Made by a program: the position numbers and the translations under genes. From Pseudomonas uvaldensis (GTDB lineage: Bacteria > Pseudomonadota > Gammaproteobacteria > Pseudomonadales > Pseudomonadaceae), in assembly GCF_021271205.1 (NCBI RefSeq), contig NZ_JAIWKS010000001.1:620001-684000 (forward strand): DNA of 64,000 nucleotides, given 5' to 3'. Shown piece by piece: positions 52,386 to 61,719 of this stretch. Position 1 is the first letter of the stretch. Each line of letters begins with the position of its first letter. The notes beneath the pieces are model-generated. The model did no database searches. It saw only the letters and a list, made by a program, of their open reading frames with translations, and was not told the origin of the DNA.

Positions 52386-52478
52386 TGTGGGAGCTAGCCT
52401 GCTCGCGATAGCGCTGGGTCAATTGACATCGATGCTGGAGGGGCCGCCGCAATCGCGAGCAAGCTTTGCTCCCACAGG
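52386..52478. repeat. REPIN (paired REP)
   Basis: GTGGGAGCTAGCCTGCTCGC and ATCGCGAGCAAGCTTTGCTC (then CCAC) enclose about 45 bases. Confidence 0.88.
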
Positions 52479-52496
52479 GTTTGCATCCACCTTGCT

Positions 52497-52784
52497 TCAT
52501 CCGCCGGGGGGCTTGGACTTCGGCGCTATCGGCTCCATCCCCGGTATCGGCTGATCCTTGGGCGGCCTTGGCATTTCGATCGGTGGCAGTAAGGGTGGTC
52601 CGGCGCTTCCGGGCCCGGCCTTGGGCACACCGCTGGGGGTGATGGGTGGATAAGGCATGGGGGTAGCGGTGCCGGGCGAACCGGGGATGCTCGGTGGGCT
52701 CACTGGAATCGTCGGCTGCTGGGCCTGCGCGTCACTTATCGAGAGCGCCGCCAAGGCAATGGCCGTTACAATGATGCACTTCAT
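52497..52784 (-). CDS. Proline-rich secreted hypothetical protein
   Basis: A 95-residue protein with a signal peptide (MKCIIVTAIALAALSISDAQA) and a mature part that is almost entirely proline-rich (SPPSIPGSPGTATPMPYPPI, then PGPGSAGPPLLPPIE-type repeats), likely unstructured and periplasmic or cell-wall facing. GGAG precedes the ATG at 52784 by six bases. Function unknown. It is divergent from the spermidine-synthase-like gene. Confidence 0.65.
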   Translation of the reverse strand: MKCIIVTAIALAALSISDAQAQQPTIPVSPPSIPGSPGTATPMPYPPITPSGVPKAGPGSAGPPLLPPIEMPRPPKDQPIPGMEPIAPKSKPPGG

Positions 52785-52858
52785 CAATGGCTCCGTGGCT
52801 ACTGTCACCTTCAAGGCTAGTCCCAACTGCGCCGATCCGCCCTTCTCATGAGACTTCC

Positions 52859-53545
52859 ATGAAACGTTTCGTTCTGCTCGATACCACGCCCATTCCCGAC
52901 AACGGCGGCGCCCTGTGCCTGTTCGAATACGGTGAAGACTTCGTCATCAAGATCCAGGGCGGTGACGGCGGGCAGTTGATGAACACGCGCATGCACGGTT
53001 CCGAAGATGCCCTGGCCGAGATCCCCTGCCGCAAGGTCGCCGGCCGTCCGGGCTCGCGCGTGTTGATCGGCGGCCTCGGCATGGGCTTCACCCTCGCCTC
53101 GGCCCTCAAGCATCTGGGCAAGAACGCTGAGGTGGTGGTGGCCGAGCTGGTACCCGGCGTGGTGGAGTGGAATCGTGGCCCCCTCGGTGAAAAGGCCGGC
53201 AGGCCCCTGTCGGACCCGCGCACCGTGATCCGTATGGAAGATGTCGCCAAGGTACTCCAGAGCGACCCCCAGGGTTTTGACGCGGTCATGCTGGACGTCG
53301 ACAACGGCCCCGAAGGCCTGACCCAGAAAGCCAATAGTTGGCTGTACTCGGCCGCTGGCCTGGCCGCCTGCGCCAGGGCCCTGCGGCCCAAGGGGGTGTT
53401 GGCGGTCTGGTCGGCCAGTGCCGATCGACAGTTTTCGGACAAGCTGAAAAAAGCCGGTTTCAAAGCCGAAGAGGTGCAAGTGTTCGCTCATGGCAACAAA
53501 GGCACCCGTCACACCATCTGGATTGCCGAGAAGCTCAAGGGCTGA
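52859..53545 (+). CDS. Spermidine synthase-like protein
   Basis: A 228-residue methyltransferase-fold protein. VLIGGLGMGFTLASALKHLG (about 69-88) is the nucleotide-binding glycine loop, AEVVVAELVPGVVEWNRGPL follows, and FDAVMLDVDNGPEGLTQKAN is the acidic active-site-like block. It is shorter than spermidine synthase (about 280) and lacks the N-terminal beta domain, so it is a spermine/spermidine synthase-like protein of unknown reaction. Confidence 0.8.
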   Translation: MKRFVLLDTTPIPDNGGALCLFEYGEDFVIKIQGGDGGQLMNTRMHGSEDALAEIPCRKVAGRPGSRVLIGGLGMGFTLASALKHLGKNAEVVVAELVPGVVEWNRGPLGEKAGRPLSDPRTVIRMEDVAKVLQSDPQGFDAVMLDVDNGPEGLTQKANSWLYSAAGLAACARALRPKGVLAVWSASADRQFSDKLKKAGFKAEEVQVFAHGNKGTRHTIWIAEKLKG

Positions 53546-53593
53546 GCTAAACTTCGTTCAACCGTCATCAGTCTTTATCTACAAGGTGAACCC

Positions 53594-53968
53594 ATGAGTT
53601 CGTCAACGCCACCGTCCAACACCTCCAAGCTGGACCGGATCCTCGCCGACGCCCAACGCGACCGGGAGATGGGCTATCGCGACAAGGCCCTGAAAATGTA
53701 TCCCCACGTGTGTGGGCGCTGTGCCCGTGAGTTCTCCGGCAAGCGCCTGAGCGAACTGACCGTCCACCATCGCGACCACAACCACGACAACAACCCGCAG
53801 GACGGTTCCAACTGGGAACTGCTGTGCCTGTATTGCCACGACAATGAACATTCGCGCTACACCGACCAGCAATATTTCGGCGACGGCTCCCTGAGCACGC
53901 CGAAAATCGCCAAGGCGACGCACAACCCGTTTGCAGCGCTGGCTGGGTTGATGAAGAAGGACGAATAA
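53594..53968 (+). CDS. YajD-family HNH nuclease
   Basis: A 124-residue HNH endonuclease-like protein. The zinc and catalytic residues are in CGRCAREFSGKRLSELTVHH, RDHNHDNNPQDGSNWELLCL and YCHDNEHSRYTD: two CxxC pairs and the HH/N/H triad. YajD proteins are widely conserved but their substrate is not known. AAGGTG precedes the ATG. Confidence 0.87.
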   Translation: MSSSTPPSNTSKLDRILADAQRDREMGYRDKALKMYPHVCGRCAREFSGKRLSELTVHHRDHNHDNNPQDGSNWELLCLYCHDNEHSRYTDQQYFGDGSLSTPKIAKATHNPFAALAGLMKKDE

Positions 53969-53982
53969 TTTCGCGCCCCCTC

Positions 53983-54047
53983 CTCGCGAGCAGGCTCGCT
54001 CCCACAAGGGAACGCACTCCAATGTGGGAGCGAGCCTGCTCGCGATG
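53983..54047. repeat. REP doublet
   Basis: CTCGCGAGCAGGCTCGCTCC (then CAC) followed by GTGGGAGCGAGCCTGCTCGC, in outward orientation, in the gap after the HNH gene. Confidence 0.88.
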
Positions 54048-54135
54048 GCGATACAACAGGCACCGCCAATCTCGAAACTGACCTGCCTTACCCATTCCCC
54101 GTATAATCGCGCCTTTTCCCAAAGGCACTCCGCCC

Positions 54136-54606
54136 GTGGCCAACAAACGCTACAGCTGCATCGGTCTGTTCAACCCCAAGTCACCGGAAAACGTCGGTTC
54201 GGTCATGCGTGCCGCCGGCTGCTACGGCGTGGCGTCGGTGTTCTACACCGGCAAGCGCTATGAACGCGCCGCCGATTTCGTCACCGACACCAAGAAAGTC
54301 CACTACGACATCCCGCTGATCGGCATTGACGATTTGAAAAAAATCCTGCCCCTGGGCTGCGTGCCGGTGGCCGTGGAGTTGGTGGAGGGCGCCCGTCCCC
54401 TGCCTGAATACACTCACCCGGACCGGGCGCTGTATATCTTCGGTCCCGAAGACGGCTCGCTGGATAAGGACATCCGCGACTGGTGCGAAGACGTGATCTA
54501 CATCCCCACCAACGGCTGCATGAACCTGGCCGCCACCGTCAACGTCGTGCTGTATGACCGCATGGCCAAAGGCAACAACACTCGCTCGGGCCCGCAATTC
54601 CGCTGA
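54136..54606 (+). CDS. SpoU/TrmH-type RNA 2'-O-methyltransferase
   Basis: A 156-residue SPOUT methyltransferase with a GTG start at 54136 (GTG GCC AAC AAA CGC). GLFNPKSPENVGSVMRAAGC is the substrate-binding motif 1, YIFGPEDGSLDKDIRDWCED motif 2 and YIPTNGCMNLAATVNVVLYD motif 3, with the SAM trefoil knot. The catalytic Arg should be in SVMRAAG. It resembles TrmL/TrmH small family members; the RNA target is uncertain. Confidence 0.87.
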   Translation: MANKRYSCIGLFNPKSPENVGSVMRAAGCYGVASVFYTGKRYERAADFVTDTKKVHYDIPLIGIDDLKKILPLGCVPVAVELVEGARPLPEYTHPDRALYIFGPEDGSLDKDIRDWCEDVIYIPTNGCMNLAATVNVVLYDRMAKGNNTRSGPQFR

Positions 54607-54683
54607 CCGGTGTGAAATTCCATTGAACGACGGATTCTCTCTGGCAGTCAGTTTTATACACATTCCCACACTGGAGACAGACC

Positions 54684-55061
54684 ATGAGCGATAACAATCC
54701 GTTCGAGCCGATCGAGACCACCCCTTTCCAGTCCCACCCAGTGCAGAACGTACACGGCTGGGAGCGTGCTGGCTCGCTGGCCGGCGGTGTGCTGATGATG
54801 GGCAAGGGCTTGCGTCGTGGCGGCATCATCGGTCTGGCTCAACTGGCCATCGGCGGCATGGCGCTGGCGCGGGGTATTACCGGGCATTGCTCGGCAAAGA
54901 CCCTTTTGGAGAAAAATCGTCAGAACCTGCGCAATGCTCGGGCAAGAATCGAGCAGGCCGGTGATGAACTGACTCGCATGAAGGCCAACGCCGAAGCGGC
55001 GACTGGCACGGCTACGGTGACGGGAAATGATTCACTGGTTTCGCCGAAAGCCGGGCTCTGA
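54684..55061 (+). CDS. Hypothetical protein, YgaP/DUF2892-like membrane segment
   Basis: A 125-residue protein. The centre has a DUF2892-like hydrophobic pair (WERAGSLAGGVLMMGKGLRR and IIGLAQLAIGGMALARGITG), with GHCSAKTLLEKNRQNLRNAR as a following charged helix. The first 25 residues (MSDNNPFEPIETTPFQSHPV) are polar. GGAG lies seven bases upstream of the ATG. Function unknown. Confidence 0.7.
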   Translation: MSDNNPFEPIETTPFQSHPVQNVHGWERAGSLAGGVLMMGKGLRRGGIIGLAQLAIGGMALARGITGHCSAKTLLEKNRQNLRNARARIEQAGDELTRMKANAEAATGTATVTGNDSLVSPKAGL

Positions 55062-55372
55062 CGGTTTGCGTTTGGCTGATGACCTCATCGCGAGCCGGCT
55101 CGCTCCCCATGGGGCGGTGTTGACACATTATCTGTGTTCGACTCGGTCAGTGTGGGGGAGCGACCGGCGAGCATCCAGCCCGCCGGCCGGTCGCCAGAGG
55201 CCCCGGACGGCTTTACCTGGCGTCAGCCGCCATTGGCCGTCCGCCTTGAAATCACTGTAGCGGCTGCCATCGCCAAGGTCGAAATCCAGGCTGCGCACCG
55301 CCGAACCCCGTGCCAGTGTCCGTCTCAATCCTGCCGACATGGATGCTCCCCGGTGATGCAACGCCCGGCGGT
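55062..55372. other. Intergenic region with degenerate REP pair
   Basis: About 311 bases between the DUF2892-like gene and the 3' end of ycgN. A degraded REP pair occupies 55087-55172 (ATCGCGAGCCGGCTCGCTCC and GGGGGAGCGACCGGCGAGCA). The minus-strand frame 55128-55361 has a protein-like look (SLDFDLGDGSRYSDFKADGQ) but no ribosome site and no recognised family; it may be a gene remnant. Confidence 0.5.
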
Positions 55373-55822
55373 TCAGCCGGCGCGGAAAATCAGATGGTCT
55401 TCCCAGTCTTCCTCGGCCACGCTGCCTTCGGCCAACATGCGCCCGGACTGGGAAATGCGTTCATGATGCACGGCGTCGCGGTCGCCGCAAACCAGGTGAT
55501 GCCACAACGGCAGGTCCTTGCCCTCGCTGACCAGGCGATAACCGCAGGTCGGCGGCAGCCACTTGAATTCATCGGCCTTGCCCGGCGTGAGTTGAATGCA
55601 ATCAGGAACAAATTCACGGCGGTTGGGGTAGTTGGTGCACTGGCAGGTTTTCAGATCCAGCAGCTTGCAGGCGATACGCGTGTAGTAGACGCTGTTATCG
55701 TCTTCGTCTTCGAGCTTTTGCAGGCAGCACAGGCCACAGCCATCGCACAGCGATTCCCATTCCTGCGCATCGAGCTGATCGAGGGTCTTGCGTATCCAGA
55801 AGGGTTCGACTTTGGCGGCCAT
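55373..55822 (-). CDS. ycgN: YcgN-family cysteine-cluster protein
   Basis: A 149-residue protein starting [38 protein letters not shown] (about 22-39) and [20 protein letters not shown] give the cysteine cluster, in total eight cysteines, like zinc- or Fe-S-binding YcgN/YkgJ proteins. [20 protein letters not shown] and [20 protein letters not shown] near the end are also conserved. The role is unknown. Chosen start 55822; upstream sequence has no good ribosome site. Confidence 0.87.
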   Translation of the reverse strand: MAAKVEPFWIRKTLDQLDAQEWESLCDGCGLCCLQKLEDEDDNSVYYTRIACKLLDLKTCQCTNYPNRREFVPDCIQLTPGKADEFKWLPPTCGYRLVSEGKDLPLWHHLVCGDRDAVHHERISQSGRMLAEGSVAEEDWEDHLIFRAG

Positions 55823-55983
55823 GGTTCGAGCATCGACATCGGGTGGTGAAAAGGCCGACAGTCTAGTGCCGGGGCCTCGCCAGGCCAAGCATTGGCGACT
55901 GTCGGTAGGCCGGGGCTTGTCAGGCCGTGCGTCGGGAAGTAGGTTTCGTCATTCCCCTTCCCGAACCCCGTCAGGTAACACCC

Positions 55984-56577
55984 ATGAGCGCCAATCCTCG
56001 CATTGCCGATTACGCCATCCATCCTCAATTCATCGAGCGCTGGTCCCCCCGCGCCTTTACCGGCGAGCCGATCGCCGAAGAAACCCTGCTGGGCTTTTTC
56101 GAGGCGGCACGTTGGGCGCCGTCGGCCTATAACTCGCAACCGTGGCGCTTCCTTTATGCACGTCGCGACACACCGAACTGGGAGCGTTTCCTGGGCCTGC
56201 TCAATGAATTCAACCGTGGCTGGGCCCAGCATGCCTCGGCGCTGGTAATCGTTGCGTCAAAAACCACCTTTGCCGTCCCGGGCGCCAGCGAAGAAACTCC
56301 GGCGTTGTGCCACACCTTCGACACGGGCGCAGCCTGGGGCCACCTGGCGCTGCAAGCCAGCCTCAGCGGCTGGCACACCCACGGCATGGCCGGCTTCGAC
56401 CACGAACTGACCCGCCAGGAATTGAAGATTCCCGAAGGCTACGCGCTGCACGCAGCGGTGGCGATCGGCAAGCTGGGGGACAAATCCACCCTGGCCGAAT
56501 ACCTCCAGGCCCGCGAGACGCCAAGCCCGCGCCGACCGTTGAACGAACTGGTGGCCGAAGGCGATTTCACCCTGTAA
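55984..56577 (+). CDS. Nitroreductase-family protein
   Basis: A 197-residue FMN-binding oxidoreductase. ERWSPRAFTGEPIAEETLLG (about 18-37) has the FMN-binding RSPRAF-like block, AARWAPSAYNSQPWRFLYAR the second, and SLSGWHTHGMAGFDHELTRQ, then IGKLGDK the C-terminal FMN and NADPH contacts. Substrates of this branch are unclear (quinones, nitro compounds). The ATG at 55984 is preceded by a weak GTAACACCC context. Confidence 0.87.
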   Translation: MSANPRIADYAIHPQFIERWSPRAFTGEPIAEETLLGFFEAARWAPSAYNSQPWRFLYARRDTPNWERFLGLLNEFNRGWAQHASALVIVASKTTFAVPGASEETPALCHTFDTGAAWGHLALQASLSGWHTHGMAGFDHELTRQELKIPEGYALHAAVAIGKLGDKSTLAEYLQARETPSPRRPLNELVAEGDFTL

Positions 56578-56595
56578 TCCTGTACAAAGCAAAAA

Positions 56596-56684
56596 TGTGG
56601 AAGCGGGCTTGCTCGCGAATGCGGTGTGTCAGACAAGTGAATATCGACTGATACACCGCTTTCGCGAGCAAGCCCGCTCCCACA
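56596..56684. repeat. REPIN (paired REP)
   Basis: GTGGAAGCGGGCTTGCTCGC and TTCGCGAGCAAGCCCGCTCC (then CAC) enclose about 45 bases between nitroreductase and 2-hydroxyacid dehydrogenase genes. Confidence 0.88.
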
Positions 56685-56702
56685 AGTTTGAATCACAGTG
56701 GT

Positions 56703-57635
56703 TCAATACCCCCGGGCGAAATCCACTTCCCCACGCAGGGCTTCGCCCGCCTGATAAGCCCGCAGGTTCTCCAGAAATAACTGCGCCATCATCGGTGGCG
56801 ATGTCGGAGCCGAACTGTGGCCGGTCAAGAGCAGGCCCCAGGCCGTCCAGAACGGGTGACGCTGCGGCAGGGGTTCCTGGCGGCAAACGTCGATCACCGC
56901 ACCGGCCAGATGCCCCTCCTTCAAGGCATGCACCAGGTCCGCATCCACCACGGCCACCCCGCGTCCGGCATTGATGAACAGTGCGGTAGGCTTGAATCGC
57001 TTGAACAGCGCCGCGTCATACACATCATGGGTCTGGGGCGTGTTGGGCAGCAGGTTGATGACATAGTCCACCTCGCCCACCAGGCGCGGCAGGTCCTTCA
57101 TCGTGCCGACTTCGACAAAAGGCGCCAACTCCCGAGCCTCGCTGGCAATGCCATAGAGGTGCACGCCAAACGGTACGAGGAACTTTGCCACGCACTGGCC
57201 GATATCACCGGTCCCGACGATCAACACCTTGCGACCTGCCAGGCCCTGTCCCTGCCGATGGTCCCACTTGCGCTCCACCTGGCTGACCAGACGCGCCAGC
57301 ACCTCGCGTTCGTGGCCGAGCATATAGGTCAGCACGTACTCAGCCATCAGCTGGCCGAAGATGCCCACGGCGCGGGTCAGGCGGTAGTCCCGGGTCAGGC
57401 CCTCGGCCAGCAACGGCGTAATGCCTGCCCAGGTTGACTGCAGCCAGCGGGGTCGATGGCCCTGGCGCAGCAGAGTCGCCAGCAGATCGGGTTGGCCGAG
57501 CCAGACCGGGCAGTCGGTGGCCAGGCGCGACAGTTCGGCGGAGTCGCCGCTGGTCAGGACTTCGATATCGGATGCAGCCTGGCGCAGCAGCTGGGCGTAC
57601 ACCGCATGGTCGTGTTCGGCAATCAGAACGCGCAT
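56703..57635 (-). CDS. D-2-hydroxyacid dehydrogenase family protein
   Basis: A 310-residue NAD(P)-dependent dehydrogenase. The Rossmann glycine loop is LIVGTGDIGQCVAKFLVPFG (about 139-158); NAGRGVAVVDADLVHALKEG carries the catalytic Arg, VCRQEPLPQRHPFWTAWGLL the Glu, and TGHSSAPTSP the His. It probably reduces glyoxylate, hydroxypyruvate or a similar 2-oxoacid. The N-terminal EH(D)HAVYAQLLRQAASDIEVL is short for the family but complete. Confidence 0.87.
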   Translation of the reverse strand: MRVLIAEHDHAVYAQLLRQAASDIEVLTSGDSAELSRLATDCPVWLGQPDLLATLLRQGHRPRWLQSTWAGITPLLAEGLTRDYRLTRAVGIFGQLMAEYVLTYMLGHEREVLARLVSQVERKWDHRQGQGLAGRKVLIVGTGDIGQCVAKFLVPFGVHLYGIASEARELAPFVEVGTMKDLPRLVGEVDYVINLLPNTPQTHDVYDAALFKRFKPTALFINAGRGVAVVDADLVHALKEGHLAGAVIDVCRQEPLPQRHPFWTAWGLLLTGHSSAPTSPPMMAQLFLENLRAYQAGEALRGEVDFARGY

Positions 57636-57758
57636 GAATCAAACCTTTCAAAAACAGTGCAAACGACCGCCGACAGAGTGTCGCGCCATCCATGCGGCGA
57701 ACGTCAAAAAAATCCAATGTGTTTCAAGAGGCCCCAGGACGGGCACCTCAGGAGCGCG

Positions 57759-58052
57759 TCAGACCGGATCGTTGCGTCGCAGCAGCTCTTCGGGCAGATG
57801 TTCGATGTACTCGTCTTCAGCCGGTGGCATCTGCAGGTGATACCCCTGGGTATCGAGGTTTTCCAGCACCTTGTTGATGTCCTCCCGGGACAACTGCCGC
57901 TCGGGACTCAGCACCAGATCGAACACGTGGGTCGCTTTGCCGAAGGCAGCCAGCAAGGGCTCCGGTACTCGCGCCAGCGCATCGCTCTTGAGCACATACA
58001 GGTACATCTCGTTCTTCTTCGAGCTGCGGTAGATGGAGCAGATTCGTTTCAA
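57759..58052 (-). CDS. ycgL: YcgL-domain protein
   Basis: A 97-residue YcgL/DUF709 protein starting [40 protein letters not shown] is family-specific. The start overlaps the rnd stop by four bases, and the ycgL-rnd pairing is a common operon in gammaproteobacteria. Function is not known; it may act with RNase D. Confidence 0.87.
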   Translation of the reverse strand: MKRICSIYRSSKKNEMYLYVLKSDALARVPEPLLAAFGKATHVFDLVLSPERQLSREDINKVLENLDTQGYHLQMPPAEDEYIEHLPEELLRRNDPV

Positions 58053-59182
58053 GGCTGTTCTCCGGCAGTGGCCAGGCTGTCCAGCAGCGCCTGGCCCATC
58101 AATTCGCGGCGCCAGCCACGCAGCGAATCGGGTAATTGGTAAGGCCCCTCGGGGAAGCCGCTCTTGATCAGCGCTTCGAGGGTTTTCTTGCGCAGCATCA
58201 GCTCAGGGGCAATTCCCAGCCGTTCGGCTTCAGCCTGCCCCAGCGCCCGCAGACGCTTGACCAGGGCCGAGGCCTCGATCGGCAACGGCTCCGGTACGGC
58301 CGGCGGCCACTGCTCGGGCGGCACACTGGCGGCACGTTGGATGAGGTCCAACAGGAATTCGCCATCCTGGCGCACGGTACGCGGATGCATGTCTTCGATT
58401 TTTGCCAGCGCACCGAGGTTATCCGGCTGCGTACGGGCCAGGGGCCACAGCGAATGTTCGCGAATGATGCGATTGCGCGGCAGATCCCGAGCCCGCGCTT
58501 CCCGCTCACGCCAGGCACACAGCTCGCGCAGCACGGCCAATTGCGCCCGGGACAGTTTCCAGGCCAGCTTGGCTTCGCGATAGACCTCGTAGGGATCGAC
58601 TTCGCGGCGCAGGTTGGCAACCAGCTCGGCGCCGTCCTCCAGGACCCAGGCGTACTTCTCGTCGGATAGCCTTGGGCGTAGTTGTACGAAAACTTCCGCC
58701 AAGTGCACGGCATCTTCAGCCGCGTAGCTGATCTGCGTCTCGGACAGTGGTCGCTGTAACCAATCGGAACGGGTCTCCCCCTTGGGCAATTCGATGCCCA
58801 GTACGTCCTGCACCAGCCGCGAATACCCCATGGAAAAGCCCAGGTTCAGATAGGCGGCCGCCAGTTGGGTATCGAACAACGGCGCGGGCAGGCTGCCCGT
58901 CAGGCGCAGCAGCACTTCAAGGTCTTCGCTGCAGGCATGCAACACCTTGAGCACTGCCGGGCTTTCCAGCAATGCCGCCAGGGGCTGCCAGTTATCGATG
59001 GTCAAGGGATCGATCAGGTAGGCACGCGTGCCATCGCCGATCTGCAGAAGGCCGGCGATAGGGTAAAAGGTGTCGACCCGCATGAATTCGGTGTCAAGAG
59101 CGACGAAGGGCAACTGTTGCCATTCGGCGCAAAACCGATCGAGGCTATCGTTGTCGCGAATCCAGTGAATATCGATGGCCAC
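58049..59182 (-). CDS. rnd: Ribonuclease D
   Basis: A 377-residue 3'-5' exoribonuclease for tRNA processing. The DEDD exonuclease residues lie in [20 protein letters not shown] (about 27-46), [14 protein letters not shown] (about 84-97) and [16 protein letters not shown]; the HRDC domain occupies about 205-285. A GTG start at 59182 with GGAG six bases upstream is chosen over a longer frame that reaches 59251. Confidence 0.92.
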   Translation of the reverse strand: MAIDIHWIRDNDSLDRFCAEWQQLPFVALDTEFMRVDTFYPIAGLLQIGDGTRAYLIDPLTIDNWQPLAALLESPAVLKVLHACSEDLEVLLRLTGSLPAPLFDTQLAAAYLNLGFSMGYSRLVQDVLGIELPKGETRSDWLQRPLSETQISYAAEDAVHLAEVFVQLRPRLSDEKYAWVLEDGAELVANLRREVDPYEVYREAKLAWKLSRAQLAVLRELCAWREREARARDLPRNRIIREHSLWPLARTQPDNLGALAKIEDMHPRTVRQDGEFLLDLIQRAASVPPEQWPPAVPEPLPIEASALVKRLRALGQAEAERLGIAPELMLRKKTLEALIKSGFPEGPYQLPDSLRGWRRELMGQALLDSLATAGEQP

Positions 59183-59383
59183 ACGGCTCTCCCTTGAAGA
59201 ATGGCGCGCAGTATATATCGCCGTCAGCGATTGCGAGCATCCATAGAGCAAGAGCCTGAGAGAAATCGCCTTCGCAATGGCAAGAATAGTCCTACATTCG
59301 GATTTATCGCACGACAGGTGATGCCGCGCGTGGCTCGCAGGATCAGTTTGATGAAGAGCAGAACGATCCTGCGAGAAATAATG

Positions 59384-61033
59384 TTATTGGCGAGCCAGCA
59401 CACCGTCGATCACGGCGCCGCGACAGTTGGCGAACATGTCCAGGTCCGGGTTGTAGACCTGACTGTTGACTTCCAGCAACCCGAGCATCGAGTGGAACAG
59501 GTTGTCCTGGGTCAGAGGCTTGTCCCGACTCAGTTGCAGGCAGTGGGTGTCGACCGAAAAGGATTTCTGATAGTTGTCGGAGAACCAGGCAAGCATCGCC
59601 ACGTGCTTCTGCTGCTCCGGGGCCAGCATGTAGGGCGTGCCATGAAGAAACAGGTTGTATTCGCCCAGAGACTCGCCATGGTCCGACAGATACAGCATTG
59701 CCGTGTCGACTTTATCCTGATTGGCCCGCAGCAGATCGATCAGGGTCGATAGCACATGATCGGTGTACACCAGCGTGTTGTCGTAGCCGTTGACGATGCT
59801 TTCACGACTGCAATTGTTCAACGCGTTGCTTTCGCATACCGGGGTGAAATGCTCGTACTCCTTGGGGTAGCGCTTGAAGTATTCCGGTCCATGGCTACCC
59901 ATCTGGTGCAATACCAGCACCGTGTCCTTGTCCAGGGTGTCGATGAAATGCTGCAGCCCCTGCAACAGGATCTCGTCGCGACATTCACTGTTGGCACACA
60001 GGTCCGGGTCCTTGAGATTGCTCACGTCCTGCACGGTAACCCGGTCGCAGGTGCCCTTGCAGCCAGACTGGTTGTCCCGCCAGATGACTTCCAGGCCGGC
60101 ACGCTTGAGAACGTCCAGCAAACCCTCTTCGTTCCTGGCCTTGCTGGCGTCATAGCCCTTGCGTCCCATGTTGGAAAACATGCACGGCACTGACACGGCG
60201 GTTTCGGTACCGCAGGAATGCACATCGGTGAAGGCGATCAGGCCCGCCTCATGGTTCAGTTTCGGCGTGGTGTCGCGGTTATAGCCAAGGATGCCGAAGT
60301 TCTCGGCGCGGGCGCTTTCACCCACCACCAGTACCGTCAGGGATTTGCGGGCGTGGGTTTGCCAGGCCGGGTTACGACTCGCATCCTCCCCCAGCTTGAT
60401 GAACGGCTGTTCGGCGGAAGCGACCTGCTCGTGCAAGTACCCGAACGCCGCGCCGATGTAGTTGCTTGGCACGAGCATCAGGCGCAACTCGTGATGATTG
60501 CGAAACAACGACGACAGCCCCTGATAGTTGGCCAGGGCAACCACACCGATGATCGCCGCCGACGCCACGCCGACGATCAACTTGCTTAACAACTCTCTGG
60601 GCCACCGGCGATATTCGACAGGTGTCTTCAACAATAACCAGGACGGCACTACGCCCAGCAGCCCCAAGTAGGCAAACAACTTAAATGACAATAGATCGCG
60701 AACTTCCGTAGCGTTGGTTTCCGCGAAGTTGCGAAACATGCCAGCATCCATCAGCACGCCGTATTGGGCCATGAAATAGGTGACACCGGCGCTGATTAAA
60801 AACAGCGATACCAGCAAGGGCTTGAGCAGTGGACGGAACGCCACGAAGGTCAGCACGAGGTTGAAAGCCCCGAGAATCATCGCGCCGAATGCCAGGCATA
60901 CCAGCACACCCCGACCATCGGCCGCCGTGATGGTCAGCAGGTGTTCCCACAAAACAATATTGAAGGCAACTAACAAGAAGGCACTGGCGATCAGCGTCAC
61001 CCACTCGGGGCGCACGGCTTTAATAGGCAGCAT
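59384..61033 (-). CDS. eptA: Phosphoethanolamine transferase, EptA type
   Basis: A 549-residue inner-membrane enzyme that adds phosphoethanolamine to lipid A, lowering polymyxin binding. Five N-terminal membrane helices (about 1-180) are followed by a periplasmic sulfatase-fold domain. The zinc and catalytic sites are LVVGESARAENFGILGYNRD (about 237-256), SCGTETAVSVPCMFSNMGRK (with the catalytic Thr near 281) and LSDHGESLGEYNLFLHGTPY. Expression is usually PmrA- or ColR-controlled; a weak PmrA-like site lies at 61161. The window also has LpxO, another lipid A modifier, but not next to it. Confidence 0.9.
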   Translation of the reverse strand: MLPIKAVRPEWVTLIASAFLLVAFNIVLWEHLLTITAADGRGVLVCLAFGAMILGAFNLVLTFVAFRPLLKPLLVSLFLISAGVTYFMAQYGVLMDAGMFRNFAETNATEVRDLLSFKLFAYLGLLGVVPSWLLLKTPVEYRRWPRELLSKLIVGVASAAIIGVVALANYQGLSSLFRNHHELRLMLVPSNYIGAAFGYLHEQVASAEQPFIKLGEDASRNPAWQTHARKSLTVLVVGESARAENFGILGYNRDTTPKLNHEAGLIAFTDVHSCGTETAVSVPCMFSNMGRKGYDASKARNEEGLLDVLKRAGLEVIWRDNQSGCKGTCDRVTVQDVSNLKDPDLCANSECRDEILLQGLQHFIDTLDKDTVLVLHQMGSHGPEYFKRYPKEYEHFTPVCESNALNNCSRESIVNGYDNTLVYTDHVLSTLIDLLRANQDKVDTAMLYLSDHGESLGEYNLFLHGTPYMLAPEQQKHVAMLAWFSDNYQKSFSVDTHCLQLSRDKPLTQDNLFHSMLGLLEVNSQVYNPDLDMFANCRGAVIDGVLARQ

Positions 61034-61373
61034 GATGATTGACGGTTTCCTGAAAGTTGCTTTTCGAAAATAATTTCCGGAATAAAGTGTGAAAAACTCG
61101 TTTTCACGGCAACCTGAACTTTAGGTAAGCCACCATCAATTTTTCGTGAAAAAGTTGCTACTAAATTATTTTTTAAGCGATACACCCCAGGCACTTGGTC
61201 GACAACCGAACCAGGTCCCGGCCGCTATCGTGCCTGTCGTATTCCCTACATTATCTGTCCCGTTCCCGACCGTGAAACCGCCTGCGCGGCATTCACTTGG
61301 GACCATCGTTCCGTTAGGATCACCGATCTGGTTTGCGCAAGATCCGCGCAAGGAGCACAGCGAGAAGCAATGG
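61034..61373. other. Divergent control region of eptA and a LysR fragment
   Basis: About 340 bases. The half nearest eptA is AT-rich (61070-61180), consistent with promoters, and holds a PmrA-like pair CTTAAA-N5-ATTTAG at 61161-61177 on the minus strand (five of six matches in the second half). No gene is supported, although the plus frame from 61146 is open through it. Confidence 0.5.
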
Positions 61374-61709
61374 ATGCTGAACAGTAACGCCCTCAGAAAG
61401 CTCGATATGCAGGACCTCATGGTGTTCAGCGCCGTGTACGAGCAAAGCAGTGTCACCGGTGTGTCCGAAGCACTCTGTGTCAGTCAATCAACCGTCAGCT
61501 ACTGCCTGAAGAAACTGCGGACCTGTTTCAAGGACGAACTGTTCGTCAATACCCGCACCGGCATGCGTCCTACCTATAAAGCTGTAGGCATGTACGACCA
61601 TGTGCGCACCATCCTGCACAGCATCAATTCGTGTCACGCCGGTACAAGCGTCTCGCAGCCAGACAGTCTGGCTGAGACAACAGATGATCCAGGCCTGCAC
61701 CGCCCGTGA
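61374..61709 (+). CDS. LysR-type protein reduced to a DNA-binding domain
   Basis: A 111-residue protein containing a full LysR winged helix (LRKLDMQDLMVFSAVYEQSS, VSEALCVSQSTVSYCLKKLR and FKDELFVNTRTGMRPTYKAV) and nothing of the effector domain, which is normally about 200 residues more. After YDHVRTILHSINSCHAGTSV the sequence ends SQPDSLAETTDDPGLHRP. The next gene begins 10 bases later on the other strand, so the rest is missing. It may be a truncated gene or a stand-alone repressor. GAGAAG is six bases upstream of the ATG. Confidence 0.7.
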   Translation: MLNSNALRKLDMQDLMVFSAVYEQSSVTGVSEALCVSQSTVSYCLKKLRTCFKDELFVNTRTGMRPTYKAVGMYDHVRTILHSINSCHAGTSVSQPDSLAETTDDPGLHRP

Positions 61710-61719
61710 CGACTGAGCG

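Noticed and set aside
55128..55361. Minus-strand frame with SLDFDLGDGSRYSDFKADGQ
   Set aside because: The composition looks coding-like but it begins within a degenerate REP, has no ribosome site and no family I recognise; listed as a possible remnant only.
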